A stretch of DNA of 18,141 nt from Altererythrobacter sp. (GTDB taxonomy: Bacteria > Pseudomonadota > Alphaproteobacteria > Sphingomonadales > Sphingomonadaceae): contig JALZVZ010000022.1 in assembly GCA_023299945.1 (NCBI GenBank), positions 1 through 18,141 on the forward strand, given 5' to 3'. This document shows positions 8,317 to 14,837 of this stretch, piece by piece. Position numbers and translations under genes: made by a program. Below the pieces are notes generated by a model. That model saw only the letters and a list, made by a program, of their open reading frames with translations, did no database searches and was not told the origin of the DNA. Every line of letters starts with the position of its first letter. Within the stretch, counting starts at the first letter, position 1.

Positions 8317-9033
8317 TTAGCGTCGGCGATACCGGAAATACCAGACCTCGTGCTTAAACACTTCGCGCGCTTTTTTCTCATAGCGCGTCTCGGTCCAGCC
8401 GCCGGGACGGTTTTGCCAATCATCCGGTCCATCGACCAGCCATTCAAAATTGTCGGAATGGCCGCGCATGACCATCAAGGCGTGGCGCAGATAGACAGCA
8501 TGATCGGTGCCGAAACGAAATTCGCCGCCCGGTTTCAGCTTGTCGGCAAACATTTGCACCGGCCCATCATTCATCATCCGGCGCTTGGCATGGCGCGCCT
8601 TTGGCCAAGGGTCGGGATGGAGCAGATATACAAAGCTTAAGCTCCCATCGGGAATGCGGGCCAGCACTTGCAATGCGTCGCCATGATGCAGACGAACATT
8701 GCTGAGGCGGCCATCTTCGATATGCCCAAGCGCAGCGGCGACACCGTTCAAATAGGGCTCGGCCCCGATAAATCCGTGATCGGGCAGCATGTCGGCGCGC
8801 GCCGCCATATGTTCACCTGATCCAAAGCCGATTTCAAAATGCATCGGGCAATCTTGATGGAACAATGATTGTGCGGTGACTTCGCTTTCATCATCGGGCC
8901 CGTCCATAGGCACAGAAATCTGCGGCAGCAGCCTTTCAACCAACTGCTGCTGATGCCCGCGCAAAGGCTTGCCTTGGCTGCGGCCATAGAGCCGGTTCAA
9001 TGTTGTCGGATCGCCATCTTTATATGCACTCAT
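8317..9033 (-). CDS. trmB: tRNA (guanine-N7-)-methyltransferase TrmB
   Basis: TrmB makes N7-methylguanosine at position 46 in the variable loop of several tRNAs, using S-adenosylmethionine. The 238 residues match the family. The SAM-binding motif is FEIGFGSGEHM (about 66-76), followed by FIGAEPYLNGVAAAL with Glu92, the acidic residue expected to bind the SAM ribose. The diagnostic TrmB signature is LLHPDPWPKARHAKRR (138-152), with Asp141 of the PDPW motif and the basic patch that contacts tRNA. The C-terminus (YEKKAREVFKHEVWYFRY) matches the family end. The start is ATG 9033. The gene lies 38 bases after the SdhC-like gene and 27 bases before the DUF3592 gene, all on the same strand, so a three-gene transcript is possible although the functions look unrelated. 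Confidence 0.94.
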   Translation of the reverse strand: MSAYKDGDPTTLNRLYGRSQGKPLRGHQQQLVERLLPQISVPMDGPDDESEVTAQSLFHQDCPMHFEIGFGSGEHMAARADMLPDHGFIGAEPYLNGVAAALGHIEDGRLSNVRLHHGDALQVLARIPDGSLSFVYLLHPDPWPKARHAKRRMMNDGPVQMFADKLKPGGEFRFGTDHAVYLRHALMVMRGHSDNFEWLVDGPDDWQNRPGGWTETRYEKKAREVFKHEVWYFRYRRR

Positions 9034-9071
9034 GGCCGCAGCGCATAAGGCGGTTTTTCGCTATGCTCAAG

Positions 9072-9692
9072 CTAGGCGGCAAAAGCGGTGAGATTTGCGA
9101 AATATTCCAAATGCTCTGCTGGCAGTGCGATATCGTAGATTAGGCCGGAGAAAGGCAGCACGATTATCGGCGCGGCAATGGCTCCCAGAACCACCAAGGT
9201 GCGCGCAGATTTCGTCAGCCCTTGGAAGTGCAGAGCGCTGGCTATATGCGCAAAAAAACTGAATACCGCGATCAGATAATAGGGCCAGAAGCCATATTTG
9301 AGCGGGGCCAATGTCAGGGTTCCGGCGGGCCAGTAGAAATTGGTGTCGAGCTCGCTAAGCCATCTTGCAGACAAAGCGGCGCCCATATGCGCACCCAAAA
9401 ATACAGCCAGCACCAATCCGCTGCCCAGTTGCAGCCGTCCCCAGCCTTTGTCTACGCCCCCCTGCCAGCGCCGGACTGCAAGGCGGAGGCCGATGAGTAT
9501 TTGGCCGAGCACAGCCCCAATCAGCACAGTTTCAGCAACTGGATTGCGGTAAATCATCCGTACCATTTTGAGCGCCGCCGTGTGCATGTCGACGCCGCCC
9601 CAAGCCATCAGATGATTGCCAAGATGCAGCAAGGCAAAAGCGCCAATGATCAGCGCAAACGCCCGGTGGATTTGCCTTGAGCCAAAAGTCAT
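9072..9692 (-). CDS. Five-helix membrane protein, SdhC/FrdC-like (possible haem b protein)
   Basis: This 206-residue protein has five predicted helices, at about residues 11-31, 52-72, 88-108, 137-157 and 165-187. Histidines sit in or beside the helices: His23 and His27 in ALLHLGNHLMAW, His102 in VFLGAHMGAALSAR, and His149 and His155 in FFAHIASALHF. This pattern recalls the membrane anchors of succinate dehydrogenase/fumarate reductase and other haem b proteins, but no flavoprotein or iron-sulphur subunit is nearby, so it would be an orphan. Haem binding is inference. The frame stays open upstream across the Rrf2 gene; I chose ATG 9692 because the extra part is only the shadow of that gene and because AAAAGGG lies six bases before this ATG. 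The gene is divergent from the Rrf2 regulator across 66 bases, so regulation by it is likely. Confidence 0.8.
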   Translation of the reverse strand: MTFGSRQIHRAFALIIGAFALLHLGNHLMAWGGVDMHTAALKMVRMIYRNPVAETVLIGAVLGQILIGLRLAVRRWQGGVDKGWGRLQLGSGLVLAVFLGAHMGAALSARWLSELDTNFYWPAGTLTLAPLKYGFWPYYLIAVFSFFAHIASALHFQGLTKSARTLVVLGAIAAPIIVLPFSGLIYDIALPAEHLEYFANLTAFAA

Positions 9693-9718
9693 GCGACACC
9701 CTTTTAAGCGGATTCGAT

Positions 9719-9745
9719 TTATCCGGTTAAATATTATCCGATTAA
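9719..9745. promoter_or_regulatory. Candidate Rrf2 operator between divergent genes
   Basis: The gap 9693-9758 contains a 17-bp dyad at 9724-9740 of the form CGGnTAAnnnTTAnCCG, with nine matching positions on each side counting only the fixed bases of both arms as symmetric. Overlapping it is a direct repeat: TTATCCGGTTAA (9719-9730) and TTATCCGATTAA (9734-9745), identical at 11 of 12 positions with a 15-bp period. Rrf2 proteins bind AT-rich dyads as dimers, often in their own promoter. In so short a divergent gap the site must overlap both promoter regions, which suits shared control of both genes. The binding itself is inferred. Confidence 0.6.
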
Positions 9746-9750
9746 AGGAG
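9744..9750 (+). promoter_or_regulatory. Shine-Dalgarno fixing the TTG start of the Rrf2 gene
   Basis: AAAGGAG lies eight bases before TTG 9759, an ideal distance, and supports the TTG as the start rather than the later internal ATG codons. Confidence 0.75.
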
Positions 9751-9758
9751 TCAAGCCT

Positions 9759-10244
9759 TTGCAGCTTTCTAAGGGAGTGGAATGGGCCGTGCACAGCTGC
9801 ACAATGATGGCGATCTTGCCTGAGGGCCGAGGCCTGAGTGCAGATGCTTTGGCGCAGTTTTTTGAGGTGCCGTCTGCCTATCTCGCCAAGCAATTGCAGG
9901 CGTTGCGACGTGCGAACATCGTGCAATCGGTGCGCGGACAGGGCGGCGGATACCGTCTGGCGCGTAGCGTGGATGTGATTAGCCTTTGGGATATTGTTGC
10001 CGCAGTTGAGGGTTCTGCAACGGCATTTCGCTGCACGGAAATCCGCCAGAATGGCCCTTGCGGTTTGGCGAAGAAGGACTGCAAACGCCCGTGTGAAATC
10101 AACAGCGCGTTTCAGGAGGCAGAAGAGGCGTGGCGCAATGTGCTCAAAAACCGGAGCTTGGCCGACATCAACGCTGAGGTTGCCGGTAATGCTGCGCCTG
10201 ATCATCTGATTGCGCTGGCCACTTGGACGATGAACAACGCATAG
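9759..10244 (+). CDS. Rrf2-family transcriptional regulator with four-cysteine cluster
   Basis: Rrf2 regulators (IscR, NsrR, RirA and relatives) are dimeric winged-helix proteins, many with an iron-sulphur cluster that senses NO, iron or redox state. The 161 residues fit the family. The N-terminus MQLSKGVEWAVHSCTMMA and the winged-helix parts (FEVPSAYLAKQLQALRRANIV, then VRGQGGGYRLAR) are characteristic. A cysteine cluster follows: Cys92-x8-Cys101-x6-Cys108-x3-Cys112 in FRCTEIRQNGPCGLAKKDC and KRPC. The spacing differs from the three-cysteine IscR and NsrR patterns known to me, so I do not give it either name. The start is TTG 9759. It is divergent from the SdhC-like gene with a candidate operator between them, so autoregulation plus control of that gene is the simplest model. 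A strong hairpin terminator follows the stop after two bases. Confidence 0.9.
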   Translation: MQLSKGVEWAVHSCTMMAILPEGRGLSADALAQFFEVPSAYLAKQLQALRRANIVQSVRGQGGGYRLARSVDVISLWDIVAAVEGSATAFRCTEIRQNGPCGLAKKDCKRPCEINSAFQEAEEAWRNVLKNRSLADINAEVAGNAAPDHLIALATWTMNNA

Positions 10245-10246
10245 AA

Positions 10247-10280
10247 AAACCCCCTCAGGCGCAAAGGCCTAAGGGGGTTT
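10247..10280. terminator. Bidirectional rho-independent terminator between rrf2 and ctrA
   Basis: AAACCCCCT (10247-10255) pairs with AGGGGGTTT (10272-10280). After one C/A mismatch the inner arms AGGC (10257-10260) and GCCT (10267-10270) add four more pairs and close a six-base GCAAAG loop. The plus-strand tail is TTT then GAATTT. On the minus strand the hairpin is followed by a run of five T (the A run 10245-10249), so it can end both the Rrf2 transcript, right after its stop, and the ctrA transcript, 67 bases past its stop. Confidence 0.88.
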
Positions 10281-10346
10281 GAATTTCCCTGAACAGGAGA
10301 AAAATTCGCGCCGTGAGGACCAGCTCAAGTCGCGTGAGTTAGGTGT

Positions 10347-11042
10347 TTAGGCGGCCTCGGCAGCCTCTTCTGGATCGCGCAGCACATAGCCGCGGCCCCA
10401 GACAGTCTCGATGTAATTGTCACCGCCGCACGCCAGCGACAATTTCTTGCGCAGCTTGCAGATGAACACATCGATGATTTTCAATTCGGGCTCATCCATG
10501 CCGCCGTAAAGGTGGTTGAGGAACATTTCCTTGGTGAGCGTGGTGCCTTTGCGCAAGCTCAAGAGCTCAAGCATGGCGTATTCTTTACCGGTGAGATGGA
10601 CGCGGGCGCTGTCGACTTCGACGGTTTTGGCGTCGAGGTTCACGGCCAGCTTACCAGTGCGGATAACCGATTGGCTGTGCCCTTTAGAACGGCGCACAAC
10701 AGCATGGATCCGAGCAACCAGCTCTTCGCGGTGGAATGGCTTGGTCACGTAGTCATCAGCGCCAAAGCCAAAGCTGCGGATTTTACTGTCCATTTCGGCA
10801 ATGCCGGAAAGGATAAGGACCGGCGTTTGCACCTTGGCAACGCGCAGTTTTTTCAGGACGTCATAACCATGCATGTCTGGCAAATTGAGGTCGAGCAGGA
10901 TGATATCATAATCATACAGCTTACCCAGATCGAGGCCTTCTTCGCCAAGATCAGTTGAATAGACATTAAAACCTTCAGTGGTGAGCATAAGTTCAATCGC
11001 CTTGGCGGTTGTTGGCTCATCTTCGATCAGTAGCACGCGCAT
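10347..11042 (-). CDS. ctrA: Cell-cycle response regulator CtrA
   Basis: CtrA is the OmpR-type response regulator that in alphaproteobacteria controls cell division, flagella and motility and, in Caulobacter, replication start. The 231 residues match Caulobacter CtrA in length and closely in sequence. The receiver domain has the acidic pocket Glu7-Asp8, phosphoacceptor Asp51 in [16 protein letters not shown], Ser79 and Lys101 in DDYVTKPFH. The winged-helix domain has [39 protein letters not shown] and [13 protein letters not shown], nearly invariant in CtrA. The protein ends in EEAAEAA; two terminal alanines are the ClpXP signal of Caulobacter CtrA. AAGGGGG lies six bases before ATG 11042. 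The upstream gap has CtrA-box and GANTC elements. In sphingomonads CtrA mainly serves motility and gene transfer functions; that is family knowledge and not shown here. CckA, ChpT and DivK are not in the window. Confidence 0.97.
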   Translation of the reverse strand: MRVLLIEDEPTTAKAIELMLTTEGFNVYSTDLGEEGLDLGKLYDYDIILLDLNLPDMHGYDVLKKLRVAKVQTPVLILSGIAEMDSKIRSFGFGADDYVTKPFHREELVARIHAVVRRSKGHSQSVIRTGKLAVNLDAKTVEVDSARVHLTGKEYAMLELLSLRKGTTLTKEMFLNHLYGGMDEPELKIIDVFICKLRKKLSLACGGDNYIETVWGRGYVLRDPEEAAEAA

Positions 11043-11102
11043 GGGTTGCCCCCTTTTAACTTCATTTTCTGATAACCCCTCAGCAGGAGAGGTTGCTGTT
11101 CA

Positions 11103-11183
11103 TTAACCACACCATGTCTGAACGGAAAAGGTTAATATGTTGTAAATGAGTCGCTTCGTGCAGCACGTGAGATAATGTGAGTC
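11103..11183 (-). promoter_or_regulatory. ctrA control region with CtrA-box-like sites and GANTC sites
   Basis: The 238-base gap upstream of ctrA (11043-11280) holds a CtrA-box-like element TTAA-N7-TAAA at 11132-11146 (TTTA-N7-TTAA on the ctrA strand). One base further is a GANTC site, GAGTC at 11148-11152; a second GAGTC is at 11179-11183. A half-site TTAACC lies at 11103-11108. In Caulobacter the ctrA P1 promoter has a CcrM-methylated GANTC near its -35 and is bound by CtrA itself, so the same logic is plausible here. A GANTC is expected about once per 256 bases by chance, so two sites in the gap alone prove little; the direct contact with a CtrA-like box is the stronger sign. Promoter -35 and -10 positions are not resolved. 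Confidence 0.55.
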
Positions 11184-11280
11184 TTTGAAGCAACAGGGGT
11201 TTTTCCTAGGCCGCGCGCATTAAGGGCTTGCTAAGAAGGATTACGGGAAGGTTACGAGGGACGTTTCAACCCAGACATCT

Positions 11281-12789
11281 TCAAAAATTCTCCAACTTCT
11301 TCTGACGGCGTCGTTGCACGCTCGAACCGATGCCTAGGGCTTCGCGATATTTGGCAACCGTGCGCCTTGCCAAGTCAAAGCCTTCGTCCTTTAATAGAGC
11401 AACGAGCTTGTCGTCCGACAGGATCTTCTTCGGCTCCTCTGCATCGATCAGTGCTTTGATCCGCGATTTGACCGCTTCGGAGGATGCGCCTTCGCCATCG
11501 CTGGACCCTACGCCGCTGGTGAAGAAATATTTCAGTTCAAACGTGCCGCGGTCGCAGTGAAGGAATTTGTTGCTGGTGACGCGGCTGATTGTGCTTTCGT
11601 GCATTTCGATCTTATCTGCCACTTCGCGCAAAGTGAGCGGTTTGAGCTCAGACACGCCGCGTCGGAAAAACCCGTCCTGCTGTTTCACTATTTCAGCAGA
11701 GGTTTTGAGGATCGTCTTTTGCCGTTGGTCGAGCGCCTTAATCAGCCAGTTCGCATCAGCGAGCTTTTCCTTTAGCCAGCCTTGCGCCTCTTTGCTGGCG
11801 GCTCCCTCGCGCAGTTCGACATAATAGCCGCGATTGACGATGAGGCGGGGCAGGGTCGCTTCGTTCAACTTGATCTCCCATGCCCCATCGCTGCCCGTGG
11901 TCAGAAGAATATCGGGCACCACCGCGCTGGCGGCAGATGAACCAAAAGCCAGCCCCGGCTTGGGATCATAGGCGCGCAATTCACCAAGCATGTCGGCGAA
12001 GTCTTCCTCGTCCACGTCGCACATACGGCGCAGGCGAGGGATTTCTCCGCGGGCGAGCAGATCAAGATTGTCGATCAGCCGCGCCATGCAGGGGTCATAA
12101 CGGTCCGCCTCGCGCGCTTGTATCGCAAGGCATTCTGCAAGGCCCCGCGCGGCAATTCCGCTAGGCTCTAATGTTTGCACCGCTGTAAGAGCGCTTTCTA
12201 CCTCAGACACAAGCACGCCCAAATCCGCTGCCACATCGCGCAAGTCAAAGCTCAGGTAACCCGCTTCATCCAGCAGGCCGATGATATGGCGCGCGATAAA
12301 GGCTTGTTTGTCGGTTGTGCAGGCTGGGCCCAATTGTTCGAGCAAATGGTCGGCCAATGTTAGGTCTGCGGTGCTGCGCTCTTCTATAGAGGTCAGCTCA
12401 TCATCGCTGCCGCCTGCGCCGCCAGAAAGCGATGCAGAACCCCATTCGCCGCTATCAGAGCTAGCAATTGCGCCGTCGCCCGTATCGCGGTCTCGGTCCA
12501 GCGCGCTATTGTCGATGTCGAGCGGGGCATCGCTTTCGCCATTAGCCTGCCCGATCAATTGATCAGCGGTAAATTCCTCGCGCGGAATATCGTCGGGCTC
12601 GCTAGTATCGCCGCTAGCCTCTTGGCTGACATTGCCCGCCTCCAGCAGCGGATTGGCTTCCAGTGCCTCGCCGATAAATGTCTCAATCTCGAGGTTAGAG
12701 GCCGCCAGCAGCTTGATCGCTTGCTGCAATTGCGGCGTCATCACCAGCGATTGGGATTGTCTTAAATCAAGGCGAGGGCCGAGCGCCAT
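11281..12789 (-). CDS. rpoN: RNA polymerase sigma-54 factor RpoN
   Basis: Sigma-54 directs RNA polymerase to -24/-12 promoters and needs AAA+ activators to open them. The 502 residues are normal. Region I is the Gln/Leu-rich stretch RLDLRQSQSLVMTPQLQQAI, which contacts activator and core. Region II (about 53-140) is a long acidic low-complexity linker, variable in this family. Region III has a core-binding part (about 140-330), the DNA-binding helix-turn-helix near MHESTISRVTSNKFLHCDRG, and the RpoN box ARRTVAKYR at 474-482, the -24 recognition helix. It starts at ATG 12789, 11 bases after the lptB stop, and is probably translated from the lptB transcript; its own ribosome site is weak. In many proteobacteria lptB-rpoN is followed by hpf and ptsN; here ctrA follows instead. 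Confidence 0.96.
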   Translation of the reverse strand: MALGPRLDLRQSQSLVMTPQLQQAIKLLAASNLEIETFIGEALEANPLLEAGNVSQEASGDTSEPDDIPREEFTADQLIGQANGESDAPLDIDNSALDRDRDTGDGAIASSDSGEWGSASLSGGAGGSDDELTSIEERSTADLTLADHLLEQLGPACTTDKQAFIARHIIGLLDEAGYLSFDLRDVAADLGVLVSEVESALTAVQTLEPSGIAARGLAECLAIQAREADRYDPCMARLIDNLDLLARGEIPRLRRMCDVDEEDFADMLGELRAYDPKPGLAFGSSAASAVVPDILLTTGSDGAWEIKLNEATLPRLIVNRGYYVELREGAASKEAQGWLKEKLADANWLIKALDQRQKTILKTSAEIVKQQDGFFRRGVSELKPLTLREVADKIEMHESTISRVTSNKFLHCDRGTFELKYFFTSGVGSSDGEGASSEAVKSRIKALIDAEEPKKILSDDKLVALLKDEGFDLARRTVAKYREALGIGSSVQRRRQKKLENF

Positions 12790-12801
12790 AATAAAGCGCC
12801 G

Positions 12802-13590
12802 CTAAAGCGTGAACCCTTCGCCAAGATAGAGGCGCTTGACGTTTTCATCTGCAACCAAAGCCTCAGGCGAGCCAGAAAACAGAACCTGCCCGCCATATAT
12901 AATGCAAGCGCGGTCAACGATATCCAAAGTCTCGCGCACATTGTGATCGGTGATCAGAACGCCAATGCCGCGCCCTTTCAAATCTTTCACCAAATCTCGA
13001 ATGTCGCTGATCGAGAGCGGATCAATGCCTGCAAAGGGCTCATCCAGCAGCATGATCGACGGTTTCGCAGCCAAAGCGCGAGCAATCTCACAGCGGCGAC
13101 GTTCACCGCCCGACAATGCCATGGCTGGTGAGGAGCGCAGGCGGCCAAGGCCGAATTCATCGAGCAGCCGTTCCAATTCTTGGGCGCGTGTGTCCTTGTC
13201 CGGTTCTACCATTTCAAGCACGGAATTGATGTTTTGCTCCACCGTCATGCCGCGAAAAATGCTGGTTTCCTGCGGCAGATAGCCCAGGCCAAGGATCGCG
13301 CGGCGATACATGGGCAGCTTCGTCACATCCTCGCCATCCATCAAAATGCGGCCAGTGTCAGGGCGAACAAGACCCATAATCGAGTAGAAACATGTCGTCT
13401 TGCCCGCGCCATTGGGGCCGAGCAAGCCGAGGACTTCACCTTTGCCTACCGTTAGGGATATGTCGGAGAGAACCGCGCGCTTATCGTAGCTTTTGGCGAT
13501 GGAAATCACCTCCAGCCCGCCATTGGGCAGGGGCGCATTCGCATCATATGTGGCAGTTTGCGGTTCGGACATGGTGTTTGTTTCGGTCAT
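12802..13590 (-). CDS. lptB: LPS export ABC transporter ATP-binding protein LptB
   Basis: LptB is the cytoplasmic ATPase of LptB2FGC, which pulls lipopolysaccharide from the inner membrane toward the outer membrane. The 262 residues carry all ABC motifs: Walker A GPNGAGKTT (58-66), Q-loop Gln107 in GYLPQETSIFRGMTVEQN (typical of LptB), signature LSGGERRR (159-166), Walker B IMLLDEPFAGIDP with Glu184, and the H-loop His216 in ITDHNVRE. The N-terminus is longer than the E. coli protein by about 20 residues. The start is ATG 13590; an ATG at 13572 would shorten it by six residues, and neither has a clear ribosome site. It is directly upstream of rpoN. lptA and lptC, often just upstream in relatives, are not here: the next 265 bases hold no gene on this strand. 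Confidence 0.95.
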   Translation of the reverse strand: MTETNTMSEPQTATYDANAPLPNGGLEVISIAKSYDKRAVLSDISLTVGKGEVLGLLGPNGAGKTTCFYSIMGLVRPDTGRILMDGEDVTKLPMYRRAILGLGYLPQETSIFRGMTVEQNINSVLEMVEPDKDTRAQELERLLDEFGLGRLRSSPAMALSGGERRRCEIARALAAKPSIMLLDEPFAGIDPLSISDIRDLVKDLKGRGIGVLITDHNVRETLDIVDRACIIYGGQVLFSGSPEALVADENVKRLYLGEGFTL

Positions 13591-13855
13591 CGTGAGAGGT
13601 GTTTTAGCAGGCCTTTCTTACCGAGAAACCCCTGAAACATCGAAATTGGCAAGATTTATGCATGAAAGCACAAATTTCACTCATATGGTTAGCGCCCTTG
13701 CCAGATGGCAACTTGTTTGGAATACTCCCGACTCGGTAGAGGAAATTGGGGAAGAGCTTCGGATGAATGACATCCTATCAAGCAAAGTCGCGCCAAAGAT
13801 TGCTATGAAGGGACACACAGATGTCCGGCATAAGGCGTGCGACTGGCGCAAATCC
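13591..13855. other. Unassigned stretch between lptB and the small membrane protein gene
   Basis: These 265 bases separate lptB from the divergent small membrane protein. The plus-strand frame of that gene stays open right through, from 13493, and contains possible starts at 13661, 13763 (with GAAGAG nearby upstream) and 13805. The encoded sequence before 13856 has no family I recognise and no hydrophobic helix. It probably holds the lptB-rpoN promoter on the minus strand, but I cannot place it. I see no RNA gene or repeat here. Confidence 0.4.
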
Positions 13856-14155
13856 ATGAGCGATCATGTCGCTTTTGCGCTTTTGGTCTATACCAGCCTA
13901 CAAATTTTCATGACAGTTCACGCCATGAAAGAGGGATCCACTTCGGTGATGCCTTATTTCGTCCTAGTTGTTTTGGTCGCCGGAATTATCCCGGCTTGCC
14001 GCTGGTTTGAGCGGCGCTGGCGCGATCTCAGCGACGAAGACGCTGCGGACAAAAGCCTGCTGGGCGCCTTTCGCCGCGATATCATCGCACTATGGATAAT
14101 GGCGATTGGTTTTCCGTTTTTGCTGACAGGTGCATGGAAAGTGTTTGCGGCTTAA
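13856..14155 (+). CDS. Small three-helix membrane protein, function unknown
   Basis: From ATG 13856 this is a 99-residue protein with three hydrophobic segments: about residues 3-23 (HVAFALLVYTSLQIFMTV), about 31-46 (VMPYFVLVVLVAGIIPAC), and about 78-94 (IIALWIMAIGFPFLLTG). A charged loop FERRWRDLSDEDAADKS lies between the second and third. I do not recognise the family; it resembles conserved hypothetical membrane proteins of sphingomonads. I chose this start because it leads directly into the first helix; no Shine-Dalgarno is seen. The same frame is open upstream, so starts at 13763 or 13805 (130 or 116 residues) remain possible. It converges on ppa with a 27-base gap and is divergent from lptB. 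Nothing here ties it to LPS transport. Confidence 0.65.
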   Translation: MSDHVAFALLVYTSLQIFMTVHAMKEGSTSVMPYFVLVVLVAGIIPACRWFERRWRDLSDEDAADKSLLGAFRRDIIALWIMAIGFPFLLTGAWKVFAA

Positions 14156-14182
14156 TAGCCGCATTCACTGAATTTCCAGCGC

Positions 14183-14710
14183 TTAATTGCCAGCTCTGGC
14201 AATCGCTTCAATAACGACTTGGCGTGCCTCTGCGGCATCACCCCATTTGCCCACGCGCACCCATTTTTCTGCCTCTAGATCTTTGTAATGGGTGAAGAAA
14301 TGCTCGATCTGTTGCAGGATGATCGAGGGCAAATCCTTCGTCTCACCGACATCGGAATAATAGGGGAAAGTTGTGTTGACGGGCACGCAAATCAGCTTTT
14401 CATCGCCGCCATGCTCATCTTCTAGGTTCAGCACGCCAATCGGGCGCGCTTTTACCACGCAACCAGCGATAAACGGGCTGCGCGCAATCACCAAAGCATC
14501 CAGTGGATCGCCATCGGGCGACAATGTGTGCGGCACAAAGCCGTAGTTGGCGGGATAGCGCATCGGTGTATGCAGGATTCGATCGACGAACAGCGCGCCG
14601 CTATCCTTGTCGAATTCATATTTCACAGGCTCGCCGCCGGTCGGCACTTCAATGATGACGTTGAGTTCTTCTGGAGGGTTTTCGCCGGTGGGAATTTTGT
14701 CGATACGCAT
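14183..14710 (-). CDS. ppa: Inorganic pyrophosphatase, family I
   Basis: This cytoplasmic enzyme hydrolyses pyrophosphate and so pulls nucleotide polymerisation, tRNA charging and other ligase reactions forward. The 175 residues are typical. All known active-site residues are in place, each one position later than in the E. coli enzyme: Lys30, Glu32, Arg44, Tyr52, Tyr56, Asp66, Asp68 and Asp71 (in SPDGDPLDALV), Asp98, Asp103, Lys105 (in EDEHGGDEKLICVP), Tyr142 and Lys143. The frame stays open upstream to 15103 across hisS, but the family N-terminus begins with MRIDKIPTGENPPEELNVII, so ATG 14710 is the start. The gene is divergent from hisS, and both share a 127-base region. Confidence 0.97.
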   Translation of the reverse strand: MRIDKIPTGENPPEELNVIIEVPTGGEPVKYEFDKDSGALFVDRILHTPMRYPANYGFVPHTLSPDGDPLDALVIARSPFIAGCVVKARPIGVLNLEDEHGGDEKLICVPVNTTFPYYSDVGETKDLPSIILQQIEHFFTHYKDLEAEKWVRVGKWGDAAEARQVVIEAIARAGN

Positions 14711-14805
14711 GAGGGTGCTTCTCTTTACTGAGGTTATTATTGGGGGTGCGCAGATACTTCTGCGTTCATATGCCGCGCCCATTAACGCCGCTGGCATATT
14801 GCGGC

Positions 14806-14830
14806 AAGCGCTTTGACCGCTTAAGCGCTT
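14806..14830. repeat. Paired AAGCGCTT palindromes just before hisS
   Basis: The self-complementary octamer AAGCGCTT occurs at 14806-14813 and again at 14823-14830, start to start 17 bp. The second copy ends seven bases before the hisS ATG. As RNA the two copies could pair as an eight-base stem with a nine-base loop that hides the ribosome entry area; as DNA they could be two dimer sites on about the same helix face plus half a turn. Neither role is shown by the sequence alone. Confidence 0.4.
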
Positions 14831-14837
14831 CGGCACC

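Noticed and set aside
9034..9071. Possible terminator between the SdhC-like gene and trmB
   Set aside because: A CCGC/GCGG stem with a T run is found only on the plus strand, where no gene ends; the stem is four base pairs and probably chance.
9693..10205. Long minus-strand extension of the SdhC-like frame
   Set aside because: It lies antisense to the Rrf2 gene, whose family match is clear, and the extension has no recognisable domain. ATG 9692 with its ribosome site is the real start.
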